Shown piece after piece: positions 46,962-57,059 of a stretch of DNA of 64,000 bases. The notes beneath the pieces are model-generated. The model worked only from the letters and a program-made list of their open reading frames with translations. It did not search any database and had not been told where the DNA came from. The stretch is from Corinectria fuckeliana. Its lineage: Eukaryota > Ascomycota > Sordariomycetes > Hypocreales > Nectriaceae. The position numbers and the translations under genes were made by a program. How positions within the stretch are numbered: position 1 is the stretch's first letter; every line of letters starts with the position of its first letter. Location: contig WPDH01000171.1 of assembly GCA_019137255.1 (NCBI GenBank), positions 1 to 64,000 of the forward strand. The letters run 5' to 3'.

Positions 46962-47677
46962 AGTTCCAGAACCAAGGCGACAAGCAAGGTAACAGATAGT
47001 CGGGCTTCTGTTTGAAGTTCCGTGTCCCCTCATAACGTATGGAACCAAATCACTATAGCTTCTCACTCATCCCGGTGGATAACCCTTGTTAAGAACGACC
47101 GTGACCCAGGATCACAACGATCCAGAGAGAAGACGATCCCTTCATCCAGGCTACTAGCTAGCATATATAGTAATTTATTTTCACATTAAGTGAAACTTAA
47201 ACTTAGCTAGACAGGTATCGATTAAACTTGGTTACGCCAAACTCCTGTTTGCCACGCCACCAAGCGTAATACGCCCTGTTTTCTTTCATCGCCTACTTAG
47301 GCTAGATCCCTGCCCTCTGTGTGGTTTGGCAGTTGGGGATGCATCAAATCGTTACATTAAGCGGCGTAGGAAATCAAGTGAAAAGCAGCGTTGTACAGAT
47401 CCTGTCCCAAATCAAGTCAGCACAGCGGCTGTACAAGGCAGGACAAGGGACGATCCCCTCCGCTATCTCAAAGAACAGTCGGCGCTGTAATAGGTCATCC
47501 TACACTCCACTGCTGTAGCCCGCAATATCTGGCTGCTATGGTGCCATTTCCGAGTCCGCATTCTGGTAGGTTCGTTCAGGTGATGTAGACCTATAAGTAG
47601 GTCCCTGTCGTATCATTCATCACACTTCTTGCGACTTGATAACTGTAAAGAACCCAAAGCCTTTTACTCGAAAGAAA
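46962..47677. promoter_or_regulatory. Region between tandem dioxygenase genes
   Basis: Holds the terminator region of the first gene and the promoter and leader of the second. AT-rich around 47160-47230. No further gene seen. Confidence 0.4.
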
Positions 47678-48914
47678 ATGGCTCCTTCAACCACTGAATC
47701 AGTGCCTCCAGTGGACTCGTTGCAAAAGGGTCTTCAGCGAGAGCCATTGCAACTAAGTGGCATCCTCGATCAGTTTAAGCCTAAGGATCTGACTGCCGTG
47801 ATTGGCACCGAATTCCAGAACGTCAACTTGGTAGACTGGCTGAATGCTCCCAATTCTGACGAGCTCCTTCGAGACCTTGCCATCACCGGTAACTAAGCGT
47901 CATATCAACTCAGTTCAACGTGCCATCCATGCTGACAATTCCCAGTTTCCCGCCGCAACGTCGTCGTCTTCCGTAACCAAGGGGCATTGAACAACGACCT
48001 CCAAAAGGTCCTGGTCCAACGCCTCGGGGAGCTTTCTGGGAAGCCGAGCACCTCCAAGCTGCACATCCACCCCACGGTGAATGTCGGGGCGTCTGAGGCG
48101 GATACGAAAGACAAGGAAATCAGTGTCATCGACTCGGCTCGAGGCCGCATCATCTTCAAAGGTGTACAAGACCGCGAGACTATCAAAGCGAGCAACACCG
48201 ATCAATGGCATTCCGACATCACCTTTGAGCCCATCCCGAGCGACTACGCCATTCTGCGCCTCACCAAGCTACCACGAACTGGCGGCGGCATGTCCCCTGT
48301 ACCCGTGCTCGAGGGGACACAGCTAATGACAATCAACAGATACCATCTTCGCTTCTGGCTACGACGTGTTTGATCGCATCTCACCCTCGTACCAGCGCTT
48401 CCTGGAATCCCACACGGCCACCTACGGCCAGCCCAAATTCGCGACGGCCGCCGCCATCAACGGCTACAAGCTCTACACTGATGCTCGCGGCGCGCCCGAG
48501 AACGTCGGCGACAAGCTCGAAGCCATTCACCCCGTGATCCGCACGAACCCCGTCACAGGGTGGAAGTCGGTTTTTGCCGTCGGCCACCACGTGCAGCACG
48601 TCAACAACGTGACGCCACAGGAGAGCAGCGCCCTGCTGGACTGGTTCCTCCGGCTTATTGTTGAGAACCATGACCTGCAGGTGCGCGTCCACTGGGAGAA
48701 CGAGGGCGACTTGGTCATTTGGGACAACCGCTCGACGTACCATGCTGCCACGCCCGATTACCAAGGCCTAGGCACGCGGACGGGACAGCGGGCGGTAAGC
48801 TTGGGAGAGAGGCCGTATCTAGATCCGAGGAGTACCTCTAGGAGAGAGGCGCTGGCGAGCGAGGGGGACGAACTGGCGCTGCTGAAGCTTACGGCTGAGG
48901 GAAGCAGCGATTAG
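47678..48914 (+). CDS. TauD/Jlp1-type sulfonate/2-oxoglutarate dioxygenase
   Basis: Three exons (47678-47888, 47946-48287, 48340-48914) encode 375 residues. The metal ligands HSD (about H159, D161, in WHSDITFEP) and the distal His in STYHAATPDY, with the Arg of RTGQRAVSLGERPYLDP, are all present, so an active Fe(II)/2-oxoglutarate dioxygenase is expected. It closely resembles the gene upstream (shared VFRNQG, LGELSGKP, NPVTGWKS and ENHDLQVR blocks) but has only two introns. The second intron, 48288-48339, starts with GC (GCATGT) and ends CAG; read that way it restores the GGDTIFASGYDVFDR motif exactly. The start at 47678 precedes a short N-terminal extension (MAPSTTESVPPV) without a signal, so the enzyme is cytosolic. 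Sulfonate cleavage is the family role; the exact substrate is not shown. Confidence 0.9.
48288..48339 (+). other. GC-AG intron in the second tandem dioxygenase gene
   Basis: The donor reads G/GCATGT and the acceptor CAACAG. No GT donor restores the frame, and splicing here yields the conserved GGDTIFASG motif. It is the second GC-AG intron in this cluster. Confidence 0.75.
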
Positions 48915-49201
48915 TATCCTAGCATGCTTGTTTTCCATTTGGCTACTCTCTCATATACATGTCTCTTCCTCAAGTTATGGAAGAGTCTCGTGTTGAATGT
49001 TGTCAAGGGCTTGTGAAATTAAGCTCCTGCTGTCCTCTCATGTAGGCGCTTTGGAGGCATTTGTTTATGCCAGTACTTCTCCACATCCTAGTGTCACAAG
49101 GGCCATCATAAAAGTCGAGCAGTCAAGATCAACAGGACCGTTATGGAATCCTAGGATAGGACCTTTCAATACAAGCCCCCAAAGGAGCTGTGCAACTTGA
49201 T

Positions 49202-49738
49202 TTAGCTAAAATCCTTCTCTAATTCAACAAAGCACAGGTCGTCCGGCAAAGCAACGCCGTTGACCTCCTTGAAGGGAAACGGCGACAACTCGCCCGTTTT
49301 CTGATAGCCACGCCGCATGTACCACGCGATGAGCTCCTGGCGCGTGGAAAGGGCGTTGAGCCCCATCTTCTTGACGGCCCAGACCCGCCGACAGTAGTCC
49401 TCCGCATAGGCCAGAACCTGGCGCCCAAGCCCGCCGCGCTGGTGCTGCTGGTCCACGGCGAGCATGTAGAGGCGGGCGAGGTCGGCGTCGCGCTTGGAGA
49501 CGCCCACCGAGCCCACGAGGACGCCGTCGGTGTCGGTGGCGACCAGGAACGCGCTGTCGGGCTTGGTGATGTTGGCGGTGATCTGCTCGACGTCGATGCT
49601 GAAGTTTGCGTTGAGAAGCATGTCTGCCGTCCAGTTCTTCCTGCTGTCCTCGGCGCGAAACGCGGATTGGACTAGGTGCTGGAGCTGAGGTGCGTCGTCG
49701 AGAGTCGCGATGCGAAACTGCAGAGTGGCGTTGGGCAT
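49202..49738 (-). CDS. GNAT-family N-acetyltransferase
   Basis: A single-exon gene of 178 residues. The start at 49738 is chosen because the upstream in-frame extension is low in similarity and the GNAT fold begins at FRIATLDDAPQ. Motif A of the acetyl-CoA site is QQHQRGGLGRQVL (residues about 100-112, the Q/RxxGxG/A signature), preceded by LYMLAV and followed by YAEDYCRRV. The motif LIAWYMRRGYQKTGE is the usual C-terminal GNAT element. The substrate (polyamine, amino acid, protein or antibiotic) cannot be read from sequence. It is a separate gene on the opposite strand, facing the second dioxygenase, so a link to that pathway is only positional. Confidence 0.87.
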   Translation of the reverse strand: MPNATLQFRIATLDDAPQLQHLVQSAFRAEDSRKNWTADMLLNANFSIDVEQITANITKPDSAFLVATDTDGVLVGSVGVSKRDADLARLYMLAVDQQHQRGGLGRQVLAYAEDYCRRVWAVKKMGLNALSTRQELIAWYMRRGYQKTGELSPFPFKEVNGVALPDDLCFVELEKDFS

Positions 49739-50070
49739 TTTGGCGAGTCTTGACACTTGATTTGCCAAGCTGGTGCAAGGAAGATGGTTCGTCAACGGTA
49801 CTGAATTGAGCAACTGAGGTACGGAATTGCGATGTGCTGAAATAAATGGTAGAGAAGGCACCTGTTAAATAGGTGTTGATTGGGCACCGCGTGACATTTA
49901 CTTGTATTGGCAAGGGCGTTTTTGACATGACATTGACATGCCAGCTCCAGCTCTATTGTACATGCCCACTTAGACTGCGAGGCTACTCGTGAATAACTCT
50001 AGTACTCAGATTATCATTCTTGACATCACGAAGCTCTGTTGGAGCGTTTCTATAGTGAACCCTTCCCATC
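49739..50070. other. Intergenic
   Basis: A short gap with the promoter of the GNAT gene and the 3' flank of the ankyrin gene. Nothing else seen. Confidence 0.4.
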
Positions 50071-50955
50071 CTACCTCCGGTATCCCTTCAACACGGTCAT
50101 CACATCATCCATGCCTTGAACCTCCGCCACGCTCAACGGGGTTTCCCCCCTGCTGTTCTTCCGGCTGACATGGGCCCCTCGCTCCAACAACAGCTTCACC
50201 ATGTCCGCGTTTCCTACTCTGACAGCCTCCATGATTGCCGAATCTACAGGCCCAACTGCTTCCGGTCCCTCGTCCTCCAGATCCTCGACATCCGCCCCAG
50301 CATCCAACAGCACCTCGGCCGCCTCCACAGTCCCGTCTCGCGCCAGCCGCCGCAGGGCACCCGCACCCTTTATCCGCGCGCCCCTCTCGACCAGCCAGCG
50401 CAGCCTCGTCTCCAGGTCGCCATCGCTCAGCTCCAAGCCAGCGACCGCCCGCAGGACCCTCACGCGAGGCCACTCGTGGTTGAGCTCGACGCCGCGAGCG
50501 CGCATGAAGTCGAGGTAGTCAAAGTTGGCCGCACGCACCGCCGTGAGGATCTGGCTGCCGCTGCGGACGCCGTGGACTACAGGCGGCGCCTCTCGAGCCA
50601 GTGCCGACGGCTCACAGCGCACGAAGACGGCTGCCAGCGGGATGCTGCCTATGCGCGCGGCGTGGACAAGGCACGGCCACGGGATCTGCCCGCGGCCGGA
50701 CGCGTGAGGCGCATACAGCGTATCCCACAGGAGCTGGAAGACGTCAGGCGCCTCGGCTCGTGTGGCGGCAGCTAGAAGTAAAGCGGGTGCGGACACGGGT
50801 GATTGCAGTGCGGGGAGAGCAGTGTAGGCCTCTTGTACTTCGGTCGAGAGGTGCGGGAGGGTCTGGGAGAGGAACTCGGAGAGTGCGGTGAAGTCCTTAG
50901 CCTCGATGAGGTGGAGGAGCTCGTGTTGCGGATATGAAGGGATAGTGAGCGTCAT
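50071..50955 (-). CDS. Ankyrin-repeat protein
   Basis: Single exon, 294 residues. The second half contains ankyrin-like helices with repeat signatures: LLDAGADVEDLEDEG near residues 214-228, then a clear repeat (MEAVRVGNADMVKLLLERGA) and the partial repeat start GETPLSVAEVQG. The N-terminal half (IEAKDFTALSEFL and following) is helical but less regular, and may contain degenerate repeats. No signal peptide, membrane span or catalytic motif. Ankyrin repeats mediate protein binding, so it is probably a cytosolic or nuclear adaptor; the partner is unknown. The GC-rich codons make open frames on both strands of this region, but the minus strand alone carries the repeat signatures. Confidence 0.82.
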   Translation of the reverse strand: MTLTIPSYPQHELLHLIEAKDFTALSEFLSQTLPHLSTEVQEAYTALPALQSPVSAPALLLAAATRAEAPDVFQLLWDTLYAPHASGRGQIPWPCLVHAARIGSIPLAAVFVRCEPSALAREAPPVVHGVRSGSQILTAVRAANFDYLDFMRARGVELNHEWPRVRVLRAVAGLELSDGDLETRLRWLVERGARIKGAGALRRLARDGTVEAAEVLLDAGADVEDLEDEGPEAVGPVDSAIMEAVRVGNADMVKLLLERGAHVSRKNSRGETPLSVAEVQGMDDVMTVLKGYRR

Positions 50956-51715
50956 GTTGTTGGTGGATGGGGATGTGCATCTCCGTGCCTGTCAGCTTTA
51001 CGCTCAAGCTGCAATTGTGAGGGCTGACGGGCACATACGTCACTTGATACGCTCCCTTGCCTTATTTTCCCTATACCGATGAATATTTAATACAAGCTCC
51101 TCTCACTGCATCCGTACGAAGTACCTCGTAGATAGATAGATGGGTATTACCCTACCGTATGCATGAACCCATCTTCGGATGCCGACATTTCCGTTTCTTG
51201 CAGCTTGTCCACTGCGAGAGACGACTAAGAGTGGGATTCTACAGTGCCGAGTCCCGCATATACCCATTCAGTCAGACACAAGTGGAGCTCGAGGCTTTCT
51301 ATGAAACGAAGGATTTGATTACGGGGTACGGGGGCCGCAGCAAGTTTCCCATACCAGTTGAGCCTCCATGCTTCGGCGCGTAGCACCAAGTAGTATCGAC
51401 CATTCTCACTGGAGAGATATTTCGAGGTGGCAAGGATCACAGCCTTGCCATGCTGGCCTCGTAAGGCGGGCTGAGTTAAAGGATGATTCCTGTCAGCTCT
51501 GTCAGGTCTCCTGCCATCTCCTACGCGCAATCGATCCATCCATCACATCGAACGGCATCTCGCGCCTGTCCGTAGCTGGTTCATCTCACGAATGAACGGG
51601 CCTGCACTCAGATACTTATTAAAGTGCCTATCTGGTCTACATTGCTGGTGCGAAACATCTTCTTGCAGACTCCGGAGTCCTTCTTTTGTTCCAGTCCTTC
51701 GCTCCTTCACTCACT
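50956..51715. other. Intergenic
   Basis: Divergent region between the ankyrin gene and the secreted mucin-like gene. No gene of its own can be supported. Confidence 0.45.
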
Positions 51716-54700
51716 ATGCGTTTGCTAAGCTCCCCCGTCCTATACGCTTGTCTCGCGGCACTCTCTTTTCCCCTTCAGGCCGCTGCGGACATTTCCGGTC
51801 GAGGCTCGCTTCTCGCTTACGATGTCGCCCAGGTAGACTCGCGAGAGCTCAACTCGAAGCTCAGGCCTCGTGCAGATGATGCAGGCACATTTACCAGCGA
51901 TGCTGATTTCGGTAACTTTGCCTTGTCGGGTGCATGACTGTCGTCCCGTGTTGACTCTTGGATTGCAGGTGGCCAGGTGAAATGGCAGTACATGACCTCG
52001 CAGGACGGTCAGAAATCGGGCGGCGATACGGACAAGGTCTGGTACATCCGAGATGCCATTGACCTCTACCTCGCTCGCGTTACGCCGGAGAGGCGCAACG
52101 GCGTCTTCTGGGTTGGCGGCGCCACGACCCAGGATGACTTTGATGCCATTGACGAGTTCATCGAATCCCCGACCCGCTTGGACGGCAACGGTGTCAAAGC
52201 AGAGGACATCTACCCCATAACCGACTTTGAGAAGATGGGCTTATCTGGGCCTACTACGAACCTCTGGTGGAGGGCCATCAACCGGATGTCCAAGGGTGAG
52301 CCCTCTCATGTGCAGATCCTAGCACCCCGGCTGACAAGACTCGTCATCTAGCCTTGGCTGCGAGTGCCTCTGGGGATGGTATCGCCTACGTCTACTTGAA
52401 GCCGGTGAACTGCCGCACCATCTTCTCGCCCCCTTCCCAGAACCCCAAGGACAGTAAGTATCTTTCTTTTCTCGTCCAAGCATATAGACGCCTAACGTTT
52501 GTTCTACAGGTGACCCGGATCACGGCGGCGTGGCAACGAACGGCGAGATCTGGTACTACGCCGAGCTGCCGATGTTGATGAGGAACTTGAACATCAAGCA
52601 GATCGTCACATTCCACAAGGTCGGCAGAAAGTTCGAGACCAAGGTGGAATGGGATGCGGAAAGGGTCAGTCTACACGCGAGGTCTCGACTGTAACGCGGC
52701 TAACCCCCGAATCCACAGGATGCTGCTACCTATCCTCGCGACAAGTTCGACGACATTGCCATGGACGCGTCGCCCATCATCCTTCCCGCAGAAGCCGGAC
52801 GCGACCCGTTGCGGAGACGTTCCGCTCTTCTTCCGAGAGATGTGGTGTCGAACTCGACTACGACGACTGCCCCTATCGTCGCGGAGCCAAGCACCTCTAC
52901 TTGGCTTCCCACCGTCTCCGTTGAAAGCTCGCTCTCTACTGTTACACCGTCCACTACACAGATTCCTCCGCTTTCTACTGAAATCTCGACTTCCGCTTTG
53001 ACTCCTTCCACCACGTGGCTTCCTACTGTGTCGGTCGATAGCTCGGTTTCCACTGGTACGCCTTCTACTACATGGCTTCCCCCCGTCTCGGTCGAGACCT
53101 CGTCAACATCTACGCCATCCGCCACCACAGCTTCAACCCAGAGTGATACGGACCTGACATCAGAAACCGTCTCCTCCAATCCGACCTCAGATACATCGAC
53201 TACAACCACAGACCTCGGAACTGGACAAGTAACTTCTACAACTGCAGCTTCAGCCACAACCAGCGACCAGCCTGTGTCCACCTCGTTCACCAGTGGTCCA
53301 GTTGTGATCCCCGGCCTGGTCACTATCGACGGCACAACCATGATTTCCGGTGCCGACGTCACCTCGCCCATTCCCCTGACCATCACCACGTCCATCGACC
53401 CCAAGGGAAGCGAGGCCAGCTCCAGTGGAATCGTCATCCAGAGCAGCATCAAGTCGTTGGTTTCGGAAATCCAGGACTACATCGACAACCCTTCCAAGGA
53501 AAAGGCCGACGACTCCAACAACGCCATCGTTGGGATCCTGCCCCTAGTCACGGTGAATATTTGCTGAGCCCGTTTCTGTTGCCCGTGACAATACTGACAC
53601 GATTAGAACCTTTTGGGGGAAATTTCTGGAAAGCCAGACCCCAACCCGAAGCCCTGCTCTGCAAGCACAAACTTGATCACGAGCTTCTTCAATGCCGTTT
53701 CCTGCGCTGTTGACAACCTCGTAAAGGTGACTGATCAGATCACCAAGAGCGTCACGGACGACTTCACCGACCTGGAAGACCTCAAGTCCACCCTCGATCT
53801 GCTAGAAGGCCTGGAAGAACCATTGGACAATTCAAATGATGACGACGACGACGATGATGATGACAACAGCACCCAGAGCGATGGCCAGTCGTCGACCGCA
53901 TCCACTATCTCTGAGTCGACAACTGAGTCCACCACCGAGTCAACAACCGAGTCTTGCACAGCCACCACCACGGCAAGCGACTGCATAGTCATCTGTCCCA
54001 CCGCAACATCCGGCGCAACCGTCGCCGCCACCGAAACCTGCAGCACAACCTGCTTCTCCACCGTCTCCGGCTGCGACGTCACGGCCTACACCACCACATC
54101 CTACACGGCCGACGCCTGTCTGCTGCCGACGGGCGATCTGGCCGAGCCGAGCGGGCCCTTCCGGTCGGTATGGTGGGACTACGGCATCTCCTGCGCCGGA
54201 GACTGCGGCGCCTTCATCGCGGCGCCCTCGACGTCGGTTGTGGAGGCTACCGAGACGGGCTACGTGCCTGGGGATGCCGCCGGTGCGAGCAGCGCTGCAG
54301 TGACGAGTGCAGTGTCCACGCCTGGTTCTTCGTCTGCGACCAGTGGGATCCCGGAGACGACTACCTCGGCGCCCAGCACTCTTTTGACTTCAATCAGAAG
54401 TTCCGTATCGTCTGACTTGACGCCGGTATCCGACAGCTCGTCAATCACCACCGATTCGACGACATCAGAGGCACCGTCAGAGTCGACCACGACCGACTCG
54501 ACAATCGTGTCCTCCATCACCACTGAAACAGGCGGGCAAGTCTCGTCTGAGCCCTCGCAAACCGCCACAACCGAGGCTGCAACGCTCACCGGCGATCCCC
54601 TCTGCGTGAACTTCGGCGGCCCCAACGTCGCCACGCCTCACTGCCAATGCTCCACCACGACGGCCGGCCAAACATTCTTCGCCACGGCGTCTCTCGTCTC

Positions 54701-55340
54701 GGGGCAGTGCGTCGGCTACACCAGCTTCCCAGCCGACGTCACCCTGGCGCCCGCCACGACGGCCGTCGAGACGACCGCGGCGCCTGTGCCTCTGATCACG
54801 ACCGAGTCCGACGGCCTTGTTCTGTCGTATCCGTCGCAGACCACCGAGTATGGAAAGGTCGCCGGTTCAATCGATGTCACGTTCGTATACGGCGCCGGCA
54901 CTCCCGTCACCATCTCGACTCCGGCGCCGAGCCAGACCGACGCCAACGACAAGGGCTCGAGCCAGTGCCACAGCATCGACGACGCATGCGACCGAGCTTA
55001 CGCGCAGTTCGACGACGACAAGATCTACAAGGACTTTACGTCTTATTACTCTAGGATCAAGTCGGGTATCATTGTGGCTGCTACCTTTGGGCAAGCCGGC
55101 TGCACAGCGCAGTATACCTGTAATGACTACGGCACAGGCATGACGGGGCGACAGATCAAGGATGCGTAAGTCAAGGCCTTTTGTTGAAATACCTGCATAA
55201 CCCGTTCTAACACATCTATCAGTGTCGAGTTCATGAAGGACAATAACAGTGTTGATAAGTGCGGCACTGCCTACCTCTCAAACTCTTGTCACGTCGCGCT
55301 CAATTACTGCACAAACTGTCACCATGACGTGCCAGAATAA
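51716..55340 (+). CDS. Large secreted Ser/Thr-rich (mucin-like) protein with Cys-rich C-terminus
   Basis: About seven exons encode about 1,080 residues. The start at 51716 gives a signal peptide (LLSSPVLYACLAALSFPLQA). A globular N-terminal part follows (WYIRDAIDLYLARVTP, GVFWVGGATTQDDFDAI, GGVATNGEIWYYAELP) that I do not recognise. At about 52889-53125 imperfect repeats of a WLPTVSVxSSxST type begin a Ser/Thr-rich linker, probably heavily O-glycosylated. After an intron at about 53554-53607 comes a second region with an acidic D-run (near 53835-53865). The C-terminus has a Cys-rich module (CTAQYTCNDYG ... CGTAYLSNSCHVALNYCTNC), also found at the C-ends of other fungal cell-wall or chitinase-type proteins. 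It is probably a wall or surface protein. Function unknown; splicing well supported. Confidence 0.75.
52889..53125 (+). repeat. Imperfect coding tandem repeat of about 19-20 codons
   Basis: Four imperfect units of the form TWLPTVSVxSSxSTxTPST occur in frame within the mucin-like gene. The second unit is diverged. They code for a Ser/Thr-rich, O-glycosylation-prone stretch. Confidence 0.7.
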
Positions 55341-56501
55341 GGAATGATGTCAAGGCCGCGAGCAAGAAATATTGGTAATATGCACACACTTGGGTATTGA
55401 GCTGAATTGGTTACAATAACCGAGATTTCCTTCCATTATGAGGGTGTGGTGATGATGACTGCGTCGAGACGCTCAATGAGTGTAGTACATAATAGTGAGC
55501 GGAATGGGTCTCACTTTAGCTCATCGCCATCCCCCTTGGCAGGACGGGCATGAGTCTTTGAATCAAATAATCAGTTAGTTCAATTTGCCTTGTCGTTTCA
55601 GACCAGGTGCATGCAGACTATTGCAACGATGTCTGAAAGCTACGCAACTTCACAGCCAGGAGCTCCCCGCTAAGAGTGCAGTAGCTTGGATTCGCCCTGA
55701 ATACCACACAACGAAACCATTCGAGGCCATGTCGCCAGTCATTACGGATCTTTATTTAGATGGAACTCTAAAGCAATCGTACAAGTTTCTGTATCTCGGC
55801 CTCAGTCCTCAATGTTTGTGTCTTGGGTTGCTTGAGTTTGTAGGCAACCCCACGAATAACGTGCCGAAAATACACCAAGCCACCACCAGCTGAGGAGAAG
55901 CAAACTCCAGGCTTGGAGCTCGTGATGCTTCGCCGAGGACTGTACAGGCGCCGCACCAGACTCTATTAGCTGCAGCTCTCTCTGCCGCTCTCAGCTGAGC
56001 GACTTGTGTAGCCTTGAAAGGCACTAGCCTGCTCAGCTCCGCTCGAGTCCGCAGTCCAGACGCAAGAGCTTGACGCCGCTGGCTCGCTATTGGACGCCCT
56101 ATTGCACTTTATTCTTTCCCGCATCGTGAAGTCTCCCCGATTTTGCTGCCGCCGGTTTATGGCGGAGGCTAGAGCAGCCTCGTGGGCGATGCGGCCTCCT
56201 CTAAAACGCGAACTGGGTGTGAGGATGATGCTATTTTCATGCGGTGGCCACGCTCACAGCCATGGCTAACTCAGGAAGACCTAAGCCTAGGTGCCGGAAT
56301 ACGAGCTAGGCTTTCTGCTCCTTTTGCGTGATGCTTTTCACTTTGGCTCACGGCGTCAAGTACATAACCAGACTCGAGTCTAGGTAAGTTGAGGGCTTCC
56401 CATCATCACCAGCACATTCAGCTCAAACACTTCCCAGTCGTATCCTCAATCACACTTTTCCTTGGCACTTACTCCATACTCCTTCCCCTCTACTCTTCAA
56501 G
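55341..56501. other. Intergenic
   Basis: About 1.2 kb between two secreted-protein genes. The frame on either strand at 55585-56024 has no recognisable features. The last 100 bases form the leader of the But2-like gene. Confidence 0.45.
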
Positions 56502-57059
56502 ATGATGTTCAAGGCCATCCTCGCCGCCGTCTTCGCTACCGCTTCTGCTCTAGCAGCCCCCCTCGAGTCCCGCGCAGCCCCATACTTCACACCCTCGGCC
56601 CTCTGGGCATACAACGTCCGCAACGGCGCCATCTCCTCCACGGCGCGCGGCGTCGTGTCCAAGTCCGACGGCAACGGCGGCAACGACATCACGGCCCTCG
56701 TGACCTTTACCTACCCCGGCGCCGCCGCCGGCAAGCAGTGCCAGTTCGCCTTCTACCTCAACAACGGGGCGACCCTGACCGGCAGCGGCAAGCTCGACCT
56801 CTTCACCAGCCTCAGCCCGGCCCCGGGGCCCACCTCCGGCTGGGGTCCCGGGAACGGGCGGGACAATCATCTGGGCCGCCTCTCCGCCAAGCTCGGAGCC
56901 ACTGCGACCTGGGACGCCACGTACAGCGCTTACCTGACCAAGAAGACGCCCTGCAAGGCCCCGGGCACCAAGGAAGGGTTTGAGCTTGTTGGGGTCTACG
57001 ACAACGACTACATTTCCTGGAACCCAGCCTTTGCCGGTCCTAGAATTCTCTACACTTAG
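56502..57059 (+). CDS. Small secreted But2-like protein
   Basis: Intronless gene, 185 residues, with an N-terminal signal peptide (MFKAILAAVFATASALA) and likely cleavage before APLESR. The mature protein has a pattern I associate with the But2 C-terminal domain family (PF09792) of fungal secreted proteins: a beta-rich core with TFTYPGAAAGKQCQFAFYL followed by a TLTGSGKLDLF segment. Two cysteines are present (about residues 82 and 147) and could pair. The ATG at 56502 is used; the second ATG at 56505 would give almost the same protein. Function of these wall- or surface-type proteins is unknown. But2 assignment is moderate confidence; secretion is strong. Confidence 0.72.
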   Translation: MMFKAILAAVFATASALAAPLESRAAPYFTPSALWAYNVRNGAISSTARGVVSKSDGNGGNDITALVTFTYPGAAAGKQCQFAFYLNNGATLTGSGKLDLFTSLSPAPGPTSGWGPGNGRDNHLGRLSAKLGATATWDATYSAYLTKKTPCKAPGTKEGFELVGVYDNDYISWNPAFAGPRILYT

